Shown one piece after another: positions 1-5,916 of a stretch of DNA of 7,157 nt. The DNA lies in the NCBI GenBank assembly GCA_964492925.1, contig CAZBMF010000108.1, positions 1-7,157 on the forward strand. The letters run 5' to 3'. Made by a program: the position numbers and the translations under genes. Origin of the DNA: VMCP01 sp964492925. GTDB lineage: Bacteria; Bacteroidota; Bacteroidia; NS11-12g; UBA955. The first letter of the stretch is position 1; every line of letters begins with the position of its first letter. The notes beneath the pieces were generated by a model. The model was not told where the DNA came from. It ran no database searches and saw only the letters and a program-made list of their open reading frames with translations.

Positions 1-66
1 GGTGCATTTGACACAACTTTGGGCCAACAAACAATAAGTTTACTTTCCGTTGATATGGGCATCACA

Positions 67-94
67 ATTGTGTGATGTTAGTTTCGTATCTTTG
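67..94 (+). promoter_or_regulatory. Bacteroidota-type promoter for the T9SS cargo gene
   Basis: A perfect TAnnTTTG -7 element (TATCTTTG) lies at 87-94. An ATTG at 67-70 could be the -33 element, but the 16-nt spacing is slightly short for this family. Transcription would begin near 100-102, leaving about 20 nt of leader before the ATG at 123. This decides the start: the in-frame ATG at 72 lies upstream of the promoter and cannot be on this transcript. Confidence 0.6.
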
Positions 95-122
95 TGTGGT
101 TAAGAACTTTGGGACTTTCAAT

Positions 123-2162
123 ATGCGCAAATCCGTAAAAATATTAGGTTTATTTTTTGCATTTTTAGGGACAATTGCCATTGCCAAAGCTCAGCCATGT
201 GGCAACAGTTTGAGCCAGGGAAAATATCCCTCAAAAGCTTTCGAAATAGTGAGTATTTTGGTGGATGCATGCGATGGTTCGAATGAGGGCCAGAACGAGA
301 TGATCCGCGTTCAAATTGGTAAAAATGCCTTAAATCCTTCGAAATTCAATGTGCCAACTTATGTGGCAGGAATGGTTAACTGGGGCACCAATTCGTCGAA
401 TCCTTGGCGCGGAATTGCCAATTTAACTACAAGCACCAAAGGTAAAATTACTTACCTTAACAACACCATCAAAGCCAAAGGCAATTGTGGATTGTTAATT
501 GGGTTGAACTCAACCGATTTAATTCCTGCATATTCAAATTTGCTATTTATTACCAGTGAAAGCTTTAGTCAAACTGCCCAAGATTTCAGTGATTTGAGCG
601 ATACATTGTATGTGATTTTTCAAAAATCGGGCAATACAGCTGGGCATTTTGTGAACTTTGGAACTGCGGCTACCCGAAAATTCATATTGACAAACAACGG
701 AATTTCCGATACCGTGGTTTATGACAGAAGCAAACTTCTAACACAAGGTGGGTCAAAGGGATCAGACGATGGTGCTGTAACCGATTTTGAGTTCGATGGC
801 AGCATTTCGTATGCGAATTATGGATGTAGGGTGCCAATCCCTCCATTTGTGGTGGATGCTGGAACGGTGGTTTTAAAAGGGTGTACAGTTTCATCGGTTC
901 AGCTAAATGGAACCGTGATTGGAAGCAAATGTTACCGTTGGGTGAATGCCTATCCGAAATCTGGGAGCTTAAATGATTCTACCATTTTAAATCCGAAATT
1001 TACCGTTGCTCCTGGCTATAAAGGTCCTGTGAAATTGTATCTGATGGCCAATGGAAACTGTGCCTCTCGCAAAGATTCGGTGCAATTCAACATTTCATTT
1101 GCCACCACAGCAGATTTTTCAATTGACTCTAGCAATGCTCCTAAATTTTGCTTTAATGATCGAAGCCTTGGCACAATCAATACGCGTTGGGGATTTAACC
1201 ATCCGAACGACATTGTAAAAGGACCATCGAAAACCTTCTTGGAAGATCCTACATCGCCGTTTGGAGGGGTTTGTTATACCTACAAAACCAATGGAAATCG
1301 CTTTGTTTGCTTAATTGCCGATGGCGCTACTACAGGTTGTAACGATACGATTTGTGCAGAGATAAAGGTGTTTTTGGATGCTGGGAAAGTGTCTCCTGTG
1401 TTGTGCGGTGGTTCTCCGGTGATTCAGTTGCAAGGCAAAAAATTGGGTATCAATAAGGTTCATTGGTCGGCGGAAAACAAGGCATCAGGCACATTTAATG
1501 ACAGCACAAAACTCGATGCAAAGTTCACGGTAGACCCACGTTTTTATGGCATTCCATTGAAATTGTATTTGATGTCGGACGTTGCCCCTACATTTAGGGA
1601 TTCCGTGCAATTTGTGTATACCCCAAAGCCTCAGGCTAGTTTTACGGTTGATTCTTCGACGAAACCGAGATTTTGCTTCACCAATTTGAGTCAAAATGCC
1701 ACCCGTTATGAGTGGTCGTTTAGGGGCAAATCGCCCAAAGACTTCAGCCTGGATTCGGCTGTGGTGAAGAATGAAATTTGTTATACGTATGATCAGTTAG
1801 GTACATTTTATGTGTGTTTGATTGCGGAATCAGATGTGCCTGGTTGCAACGATACTTTTTGCACAGATGTGTCTTTCAATCAATCAATTGCCCTTGCCAA
1901 TATTTTCACACCGGGCGATAAGGATGGCAAAAATGATGAGTTCAGGGTGCCGATATCGGGACAAGAGTACTTTCAAATTCAAGTTTTTAATCGTTGGGGG
2001 ACATTGGTCTTTCAATCAGAGGATGCGAAACGCATGTGGAATGGGCAGGTAGAGAATGAAGGGGCAAATTGTCCTGCGGGGACTTATTTTTACCTGTTGC
2101 AATACAAATTCCCGTCGGACGAGATAAAGTCGGTTCACGGCAGCATTTTGCTGGTGAGATAA
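123..2162 (+). CDS. T9SS-secreted protein with duplicated PKD-type modules and gliding-motility C-terminal domain
   Basis: This is a 679-residue secreted protein, probably surface-attached or released. I start it at the ATG at 123 because a classic signal peptide follows directly: MRK, a hydrophobic core at residues 7-20, and an A-K-A site with cleavage after about A23. An in-frame ATG at 72 only adds a non-signal-like extension upstream of the promoter. Residues ~39-225 form an N-terminal domain opening with ILVDAC and EGQNEM, an opening often seen in Bacteroidota secreted proteins. Residues 245-418 and 419-~588 are two copies of one composite module, each starting DAG and ending in a PKD-like fold (PKD parts ~328-415 and ~503-588). 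Each PKD part carries matching cysteines in FCF, CYTY, VCLI, GCND and a final TxC. Residues ~590-679 match the CHU_C/gliding-motility C-terminal domain (NIFTPGD, FNRWG, W-NG, PAGTYFYLL), the type B signal for T9SS export. The biological role is unknown; an adhesin or matrix protein is a reasonable inference. It appears monocistronic. Confidence 0.88.
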   Translation: MRKSVKILGLFFAFLGTIAIAKAQPCGNSLSQGKYPSKAFEIVSILVDACDGSNEGQNEMIRVQIGKNALNPSKFNVPTYVAGMVNWGTNSSNPWRGIANLTTSTKGKITYLNNTIKAKGNCGLLIGLNSTDLIPAYSNLLFITSESFSQTAQDFSDLSDTLYVIFQKSGNTAGHFVNFGTAATRKFILTNNGISDTVVYDRSKLLTQGGSKGSDDGAVTDFEFDGSISYANYGCRVPIPPFVVDAGTVVLKGCTVSSVQLNGTVIGSKCYRWVNAYPKSGSLNDSTILNPKFTVAPGYKGPVKLYLMANGNCASRKDSVQFNISFATTADFSIDSSNAPKFCFNDRSLGTINTRWGFNHPNDIVKGPSKTFLEDPTSPFGGVCYTYKTNGNRFVCLIADGATTGCNDTICAEIKVFLDAGKVSPVLCGGSPVIQLQGKKLGINKVHWSAENKASGTFNDSTKLDAKFTVDPRFYGIPLKLYLMSDVAPTFRDSVQFVYTPKPQASFTVDSSTKPRFCFTNLSQNATRYEWSFRGKSPKDFSLDSAVVKNEICYTYDQLGTFYVCLIAESDVPGCNDTFCTDVSFNQSIALANIFTPGDKDGKNDEFRVPISGQEYFQIQVFNRWGTLVFQSEDAKRMWNGQVENEGANCPAGTYFYLLQYKFPSDEIKSVHGSILLVR

Positions 2163-2198
2163 TTGGATTTTTTGGTTTAAAATTTCTCAAAACTTTTC

Positions 2199-2206
2199 TA
2201 ATTTTG
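2199..2206 (+). promoter_or_regulatory. -7 element of tRNA-Pro promoter
   Basis: TAATTTTG is a perfect TAnnTTTG match. A TTTG at 2171-2174 could be the -33 element, although the 24-nt spacing is long. The predicted transcript would start near 2212, about 43 nt before the tRNA. The leader contains a short inverted repeat, CGGTAG (2207-2212) with CTACCG (2232-2237), of unknown significance. Confidence 0.5.
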
Positions 2207-2254
2207 CGGTAGAGACCCGTATCCATGTAGGCTACCGATTCAACGCAATTTAAT

Positions 2255-2328
2255 CGGGATGTAGCGCAGCCCGGTAGCGCACTTGCATGGGGTGCAAGGG
2301 GTCGTGAGTTCGAATCTCGCCATCCCGA
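2255..2328 (+). tRNA. tRNA-Pro (anticodon GGG)
   Basis: A full cloverleaf can be folded. The acceptor stem CGGGATG (2255-2261) pairs with CATCCCG (2321-2327), followed by discriminator A2328. The D stem is GCGC/GCGC with GG in the loop. The anticodon stem CTTGC/GCAAG encloses the loop ATGGGGT, which puts GGG at 2289-2291, preceded by T33 and followed by G37. The T stem GTGAG/CTCGC carries one G-U pair and the loop is TTCGAAT. CCA is not encoded, so the tail must be added enzymatically. The tRNA decodes CCC and CCU proline codons. It stands alone, with its own promoter and terminator. Confidence 0.96.
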
Positions 2329-2337
2329 CGAATGAGA

Positions 2338-2365
2338 AAGCCTTACGCAAAGCGTAGGGCTTTTT
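2338..2365 (+). terminator. Rho-independent terminator of tRNA-Pro
   Basis: AAGCCTTACGC (2338-2348) pairs with GCGTAGGGCTT (2352-2362) over 11 bp with one G-U pair and an AAA loop. The stem runs directly into a short T tract (2361-2365). It lies 9 nt after the tRNA. Confidence 0.85.
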
Positions 2366-2397
2366 AGTTTCTAGTTTGTGCTTATAGTAGATTGTTA

Positions 2398-2423
2398 GTC
2401 GGGGCGGACCTGCGTGTCCGCCC
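2398..2423 (+). repeat. 26-bp palindromic interspersed repeat, copy 1
   Basis: A GTCG lead is followed by the perfect 8-bp stem GGGCGGAC (2402-2409) / GTCCGCCC (2416-2423) around a CTGCGT loop. An identical 26-bp copy occurs at 7132-7157, and an inverted variant at 2520-2545. The GC-rich sequence contrasts sharply with its surroundings. It resembles REP-type repeats that are mobilised in trans. No transposase is visible in the window. Confidence 0.85.
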
Positions 2424-2482
2424 GAAGAATAAAATGCGTGTCCGCCCTATAAATTAAATGCGTGTCCGCCCGAAGAATAAAA
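2411..2482 (+). repeat. Three tandem 24-bp units derived from the palindromic repeat
   Basis: The three units are 2411-2434, 2435-2458 and 2459-2482. Each starts with the same 13-bp core (TGCGTGTCCGCCC), which is the loop and right arm of the palindrome, followed by 11 bp of AT-rich sequence. Units 1 and 3 are identical over all 24 bp. Unit 2 keeps the core but has a different AT-rich tail. The first unit overlaps copy 1 of the 26-bp repeat, so the array looks like an expansion of its right half. Confidence 0.85.
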
Positions 2483-2511
2483 ATTGCTAGATACTGTATA
2501 AATGTGCAGAA

Positions 2512-2541
2512 ACGCAAAAGGGCAGACACGCAGGTCTGCCC
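2512..2541 (-). terminator. Repeat-derived rho-independent terminator of the two-component operon
   Basis: Read on the minus strand downstream of the response regulator, GGGCAGAC-CTGCGT-GTCTGCCC (2541-2520) is a perfect 8-bp GC-rich hairpin followed immediately by TTTTGCGTT. This fits a terminator about 33 nt after the stop codon. The T tract is short and interrupted, so efficiency is uncertain. Confidence 0.5.
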
Positions 2542-2574
2542 CGACGGTTGAAATTACAGTCTGCCCCGACGGTT
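2520..2574 (-). repeat. Inverted copy of the palindromic repeat plus direct partial copy
   Basis: On the minus strand, 2545-2520 matches copy 1 at 24 of 26 positions. The two differences (G to A, C to T) pair with each other in the stem, so the hairpin is intact. A 16-bp part of it with adjoining bases (GTCTGCCCCGACGGTT, 2534-2549) is repeated exactly at 2559-2574, a 25-bp period. That second copy ends at the response regulator's stop codon. Together with copy 1, the block is an inverted arrangement spanning 2398-2574. Confidence 0.8.
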
Positions 2575-3242
2575 TAAACGATCTCAGGAGTTTTGTCGGG
2601 AATAACGTAAATTCCGTTTTGGATGGCAAAAATCACCATTCCGGCCAAATTTTGGGAGTTGGTTTTTTCCATCAATTTGCTGCGATATTTATTGATGGTG
2701 TTTACTGACATTTTCATCTCTTTGGCAATCTCATTGGCATTCTTTTGCTGGCAAAGCAATTTCAGAATTTCAAAATCTACCGTGTTAAATTGTTCAAGTG
2801 AAACTTTTTTCATGTTGTGATTGTTCGACAACATTTTGAATGCCATTGAATCTTGAAAAAATACAGAATCCTTGTGCACAATTTTAATGGCGTTGATCAA
2901 TTCTTCTGTTGAACTCTTTTTAAATAAAATACCATCAGCTCCCATTTGCATGAGTCTCAGGTTAATATAATTAGACAAGTTTGCGGAAAACACCAGAACT
3001 TTAATGCTGTTTTTATATTTTTCTCGGATGGCTTTTAAAACCTCTATGCCATCCATACGAGGCATTTCAATGTCTAAAATAACAATATCGGGTTTATTAT
3101 ATTTGAGAATTTCCAACAATTCAATGCCATCGCAACATTGGCCTATAACTTCAATTTGATCAGATTCATTTGTTAAATTGCTGTATATCGCTGATCTCAT
3201 TAATGGATGATCTTCTGCTATAATGATTTTAATCGTTTCCAT
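2574..3242 (-). CDS. LuxR/NarL-family response regulator
   Basis: This 222-residue DNA-binding response regulator is full length for the family. Residues 4-~122 are a receiver domain with the acidic pocket E10/D11, phospho-acceptor D57 (VILDIEMP), switch S86 and conserved K108. Residues ~150-212 are a LuxR-type helix-turn-helix (ILKLLCQQKNANEIAKEM, then SVNTINKYRSKL). The DNA-recognition helix is the SVNTINKYRSKL segment. It overlaps the kinase gene upstream by 14 nt, so translation is probably coupled, and the kinase is almost certainly its phosphodonor. Target genes cannot be read from the sequence. The 3' end abuts a GC-rich repeat block that probably ends transcription. Confidence 0.93.
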   Translation of the reverse strand: METIKIIIAEDHPLMRSAIYSNLTNESDQIEVIGQCCDGIELLEILKYNKPDIVILDIEMPRMDGIEVLKAIREKYKNSIKVLVFSANLSNYINLRLMQMGADGILFKKSSTEELINAIKIVHKDSVFFQDSMAFKMLSNNHNMKKVSLEQFNTVDFEILKLLCQQKNANEIAKEMKMSVNTINKYRSKLMEKTNSQNLAGMVIFAIQNGIYVIPDKTPEIV

Positions 3243-4002
3243 AAGGCATGATAAATGACATTTGATATCCTTTATTATCTAAATTAGTTTCGAGAATTTC
3301 ACCGCCTAAAATGTGGAGGCGTGTTTTTATAGTAGTAGTGCCAAGCCCTTGTTTCATTGATTTGTTTTGAATTCCAACACCATTATCGGCATAATTGATT
3401 TTAATACCTGTATCAGATTTTTGAATGTGAATATCAATTTTATTGGCTTTTGCGTGTTTCAATGTGTTATTCAATAACTCTTGGAATATTCTAAACAAAT
3501 TACTCGCTCTGTCTTCCGATAATTGAAATTCATCGTGCGTGAAAACAATATGAATTCCTGTTGCATGTTGAATGTCTGATATTAACTCGTGTAAACCTTC
3601 TATGAATCCTAGCCTGATTAGGGTAGCTGGGAAAAGCATTTTTGAAATAGATGAGCACTTTTCTGAAGCGGCATTGCAAAGTTCTTCGGTCATTTTTAAA
3701 GTTGAACTTTCAATGTCATGTTTTTTGTGAATTTTTTTCAACTCTGCAAGTTGCATGTGCATGAGGTTCAATATTTGACCGAGATCATCATGTAAATTGC
3801 TGCCTATTTTTCTTCTTTCATCTTCAATAGAATTGAGTTGCACTTTATTTAATGTAGTTTGGAAATCTAATTCTTGCTTTTTCAAATCCAATAAAACTCT
3901 TTTCTTAGAATTAAGCATAGCCAAAATAAGAATAAAAGTCATGCCCAAAATAAAAAGGCAAATTAAATAAAATGCTAAGGTAAAATCGCTTAGTTTTTCC
4001 AT
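3229..4002 (-). CDS. NarL/DesK-type sensor histidine kinase without its own sensor domain
   Basis: This 257-residue kinase is membrane-anchored by one N-terminal helix (residues ~7-29). A coiled-coil-like linker (~31-62) follows, with no PAS, GAF or extracellular domain. The HisKA_3 dimerisation region spans ~63-128 and contains H71 in the HDxxxQ motif (HDDLGQ). In this family that motif supports both kinase and phosphatase activity. The HATPase domain (~165-255) shows the N box (QELLNNTLKHA, N179), the G1 box DNGVG (D206) and the G2-like GLGTTTIKTR. All catalytic residues are present, so it should be active. The start overlaps the end of the upstream membrane-protein gene by 13 nt, and the stop overlaps the response regulator by 14 nt. 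With no input domain of its own, it probably receives its signal from the upstream seven-helix protein. Confidence 0.93.
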   Translation of the reverse strand: MEKLSDFTLAFYLICLFILGMTFILILAMLNSKKRVLLDLKKQELDFQTTLNKVQLNSIEDERRKIGSNLHDDLGQILNLMHMQLAELKKIHKKHDIESSTLKMTEELCNAASEKCSSISKMLFPATLIRLGFIEGLHELISDIQHATGIHIVFTHDEFQLSEDRASNLFRIFQELLNNTLKHAKANKIDIHIQKSDTGIKINYADNGVGIQNKSMKQGLGTTTIKTRLHILGGEILETNLDNKGYQMSFIMPYGND

Positions 4003-4634
4003 ATTAACCCTGTTATGATTAACCCGTGATTAATAATGAGTCTAATTGGCAAAAACGCGTCTAAAAATAAACGATGTGAAGGAATATCTTTGAGTAGGTG
4101 TGTGCCTAAACCAAATTTTACTATGTCTCCAATAAAATAAGACATGATACCAAAAATAATAAAAAGTACATTTAATTCAAATAAATCATTTCTAAATATT
4201 TTTAATAAAACAAAAGTTGAGATAATTAATAAAATGATTGCAGCGAAAAAATTAAATAGAGAATATTCATACAAATTTAAATATCCATATTGGGAATAGA
4301 AAATATTATTTGTTTTTGGCCAATCAATTATAAAAAACAAAAAGGATAGTATTGTAAAAATAGTGAAAGTTGTAAGTAACAAATACCCGGATATTTTCAA
4401 GTTTTTGAGTGAATAATAAAACATGAAATATAAACCAATAGCTGTTAAATCATATATTAAAAAAAGTTCTAAGTTTGAAGTAAATACAAATTTATCTAAT
4501 AGGTGTGTAGTTATATCTAAAATACCTAATATCGAAAATAATAAATATTTTCGATCACCGGTTGATTTTGTTTTTATATAGCCCAATATAATAAGTGCTA
4601 AATAAATAGTGATTTTTAAGACTAAGAATACCAA
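3990..4634 (-). CDS. Seven-helix membrane protein, putative detached sensor of the histidine kinase
   Basis: This 214-residue protein is made almost entirely of hydrophobic helices, at about 2-20, 30-46, 53-75, 83-103, 125-147, 152-173 and 194-212. It has no soluble domain of note. I do not recognise a named family. Polar residues inside or beside helices (D40, H44, D62, D170, H203) could matter for ligand binding or signalling, but that is speculation. It is the first gene of an overlapping operon with a sensor-less kinase and its regulator, so a signal-input role is the best inference. The start is a TTG at 4632-4634. No internal ATG occurs before residue 71. An ATG at 4659-4661 is in the same frame but separated by a TAA at 4644-4646. 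The gene is noticeably more AT-rich than the first gene in the window. Confidence 0.75.
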   Translation of the reverse strand: MVFLVLKITIYLALIILGYIKTKSTGDRKYLLFSILGILDITTHLLDKFVFTSNLELFLIYDLTAIGLYFMFYYSLKNLKISGYLLLTTFTIFTILSFLFFIIDWPKTNNIFYSQYGYLNLYEYSLFNFFAAIILLIISTFVLLKIFRNDLFELNVLFIIFGIMSYFIGDIVKFGLGTHLLKDIPSHRLFLDAFLPIRLIINHGLIITGLIWKN

Positions 4635-4718
4635 CTTGCTATTTTATTGAATTGTATACATGATTTTAGATAAATATATTTGCTGTTTTAGATGAAAATT
4701 TAATTGATTTAAATTATT

Positions 4719-4901
4719 TTACTCACTAGGTTTATCGTTTAAGTCAAAGTTATAATTTTCATTTACTGGAACAAAATATATCTTAATTCCACAGTAATAT
4801 TCTTGATTTGAAATTGTTTGAATAATATTTTGTGTTGCTCTTGTTAGAACAGAAGCAGTTGAAAGTGTTTTAAGGAAATACGCATTAGAAATCAAGGACA
4901 C
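4719..4901 (-). CDS. Possible small protein or C-terminal gene remnant
   Basis: This is an open frame of 60 codons with a GTG start (4899-4901); a TTG two codons later is an alternative. An in-frame TAA lies four codons upstream (4911-4913) and there is no ATG. The residues are amphipathic and protein-like (TRATQNIIQTISNQEYY, then GIKIYFVPVNENYNF) and codon use resembles that of its neighbours. I do not recognise a family. The frame could be the 3' end of a decayed gene or a chance frame in AT-rich DNA. A strong-looking promoter for the downstream operon overlaps its 3' third, which argues against an intact, separately important gene. Confidence 0.28.
   Translation of the reverse strand: MSLISNAYFLKTLSTASVLTRATQNIIQTISNQEYYCGIKIYFVPVNENYNFDLNDKPSE
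4745..4775 (-). promoter_or_regulatory. Consensus promoter of the sensor-kinase-regulator operon
   Basis: On the minus strand, TTTG (4775-4772) is followed by 19 nt and then TAACTTTG (4752-4745). Both elements and the spacing fit the Bacteroidota TTTG-N19-TAnnTTTG consensus. Transcription would start near 4738-4740, giving a leader of about 100 nt before the TTG start. The promoter lies inside the small open frame at 4719-4901. Confidence 0.65.
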
Positions 4902-5110
4902 ATGACAATGTTAGTTAATTATTGCGGTATTAACAATACAAAAAATGGTAATCATTTGATACTATAATTGGTATTGGGGGATATTTAATTCAAAGAATTC
5001 AGAGAAAAATGTGGTGGAAATATTTTCAAATTGGTGATATTTTACTTATTGGTTATTTTACATTTCTATACCATAAACTGTCCAAAATTAGTTCAATAAA
5101 CAATATGTAA
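4902..5110 (+). pseudogene. Possible frame-disrupted remnant of a small membrane protein
   Basis: Two adjoining plus-strand frames look coding-like. One runs from ATG 4902 (or ATG 4908) to a stop at 4965-4967, about 21 codons. The second is open from 4952 to the TAA at 5108-5110 in another frame, without a start of its own except an internal ATG. It encodes a segment with a basic stretch (IQRIQRKMWWK) followed by a hydrophobic stretch (IGDILLIGYFTFLY) resembling one membrane helix. A single frameshift near 4952-4965 would join them. No family is recognised and chance is a real alternative. Confidence 0.2.
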
Positions 5111-5169
5111 TTTTTTTAAACTATTGAAATATAGCAAATTAAGAATTTCTATTTTGGTTGATTTTTTAT

Positions 5170-5269
5170 NNNNNNNNNNNNNNNNNNNNNNNNNNNNNNN
5201 NNNNNNNNNNNNNNNNNNNNNNNNNNNNNNNNNNNNNNNNNNNNNNNNNNNNNNNNNNNNNNNNNNNNN
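5170..5269. other. Assembly gap of 100 N
   Basis: Exactly 100 N is the usual placeholder for a scaffold gap of unknown length. The ten bases before the gap (5160-5169) and the ten after it (5270-5279) are both GATTTTTTAT, which suggests that the two contig ends may overlap. Confidence 0.97.
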
Positions 5270-5420
5270 GATTTTTTATTGTACCCTTCGAAATCTTAAA
5301 AATCTATGTCTTTAAATTTAACCGTGTATTCAATATGAATGGTTTCGTTCAAAAAATTCATTTAGTAAAATTGGATTTATAGAACTTTGAATACCGTCTA
5401 ACAATAATAAATATAAGAAA

Positions 5421-5849
5421 ATGAAAAAAATTATCAAATTGGCAATGCTATTGGTGCTTGCATTTTATGGATGTGAGAAAAGTCCATCCCCAAAACCTTC
5501 CATTAAAATACAGGATTTAATTGGCACATGGGTTAGTAAGGATTCAACACTTAGAAAAATTGACAGTGGAATGTTTGTCTACACAAATGATACCTTATTA
5601 TTTTCTAATGATATAACAGATTCTGTTAAAGGGATAATTGAACCTACATTACATCGGAATTTTTTACCAGCACATTATGAATTTTCTATTATAGAAAATG
5701 ATACATTAGTGTTATTTTACAAGGGACCAGAGAAAATATATAGTAGGTCAAAACATAAAATCGAAATAAAAGAAACCCATCTGATAATAGGCAATAATGA
5801 TGGGGCCTATCCTGGTCAAATTTTTAAGGAATATAGAAAATTAGAATAG
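5421..5849 (+). CDS. Small lipoprotein with lipocalin-like N-terminal motif
   Basis: This 142-residue lipoprotein has a signal sequence MKKIIK plus a hydrophobic core and a lipobox ending FYGC, with the lipidated cysteine at C18. A low-complexity SPSPKPS linker follows. The mature part opens with IQDLIGTWVSKDS, the L-x-GTW pattern that starts lipocalin-like domains of Bacteroidota lipoproteins. The rest alternates short beta-type segments (TLLFS, EFSIIENDTLVLFY, HKIEIKETHLIIG), consistent with a small beta-barrel. The assignment rests on this motif and length, so it is moderate. The ligand and role are unknown. It faces the next lipoprotein gene tail to tail. The start is the ATG at 5421, preceded by an A-rich stretch typical of this phylum. 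Confidence 0.82.
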   Translation: MKKIIKLAMLLVLAFYGCEKSPSPKPSIKIQDLIGTWVSKDSTLRKIDSGMFVYTNDTLLFSNDITDSVKGIIEPTLHRNFLPAHYEFSIIENDTLVLFYKGPEKIYSRSKHKIEIKETHLIIGNNDGAYPGQIFKEYRKLE

Positions 5850-5872
5850 GGCCGCTCAGACGGATCTAAAAC

Positions 5873-5902
5873 AAAAAGGCCACAGCAAGCTGTGGCCTTT
5901 TA
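5873..5902. terminator. Bidirectional rho-independent terminator
   Basis: AAAGGCCACAG (5875-5885) pairs perfectly with CTGTGGCCTTT (5890-5900) around a CAAG loop. TTTTAT follows on the plus strand and TTTTTGTTTT on the minus strand. It serves both convergent lipoprotein genes, 26 nt after the stop of one and 17 nt after the stop of the other. Confidence 0.9.
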
Positions 5903-5916
5903 TCATTGAATTTTGA

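Larger units (their letters stand above)
4635..5420. other. AT-rich gene-poor interval
   Basis: This interval of nearly 800 bases holds the operon promoter and leader (4635-4775), two doubtful open fragments, an assembly gap and no convincing intact gene. After the gap, a plus-strand frame is open from the gap edge (5272) to a TAG at 5380-5382, 36 codons. It could be the tail of a gene lying in the gap. I could not identify a good promoter for the lipoprotein at 5421. GAACTTTG at 5382-5389 only partly matches the -7 consensus. Confidence 0.6.

Noticed and set aside
72..122. Upstream ATG extending the T9SS protein by 17 residues
   Set aside because: The extension precedes the predicted transcription start and would bury a normal signal peptide behind non-signal sequence.
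2255..2328. tRNA-Pro as the attachment site of an integrated element covering the AT-rich region
   Set aside because: I found no second copy of the tRNA 3' end in the window and no integrase, so composition alone is not enough.
2398..2575. CRISPR array
   Set aside because: The period is only 24-25 bp, the spacers are 9-11 bp and partly repeated, and no cas gene is near. It is a palindromic interspersed repeat block.
2447..2629. Minus-strand 60-codon frame across the repeat block
   Set aside because: Its peptide is translated palindromic repeat sequence plus an antisense piece of the regulator gene; it has no protein character of its own.
4675..4682. Plus-strand TATATTTG as a promoter
   Set aside because: No plus-strand gene follows within several hundred bases, and such matches are common by chance in AT-rich DNA.
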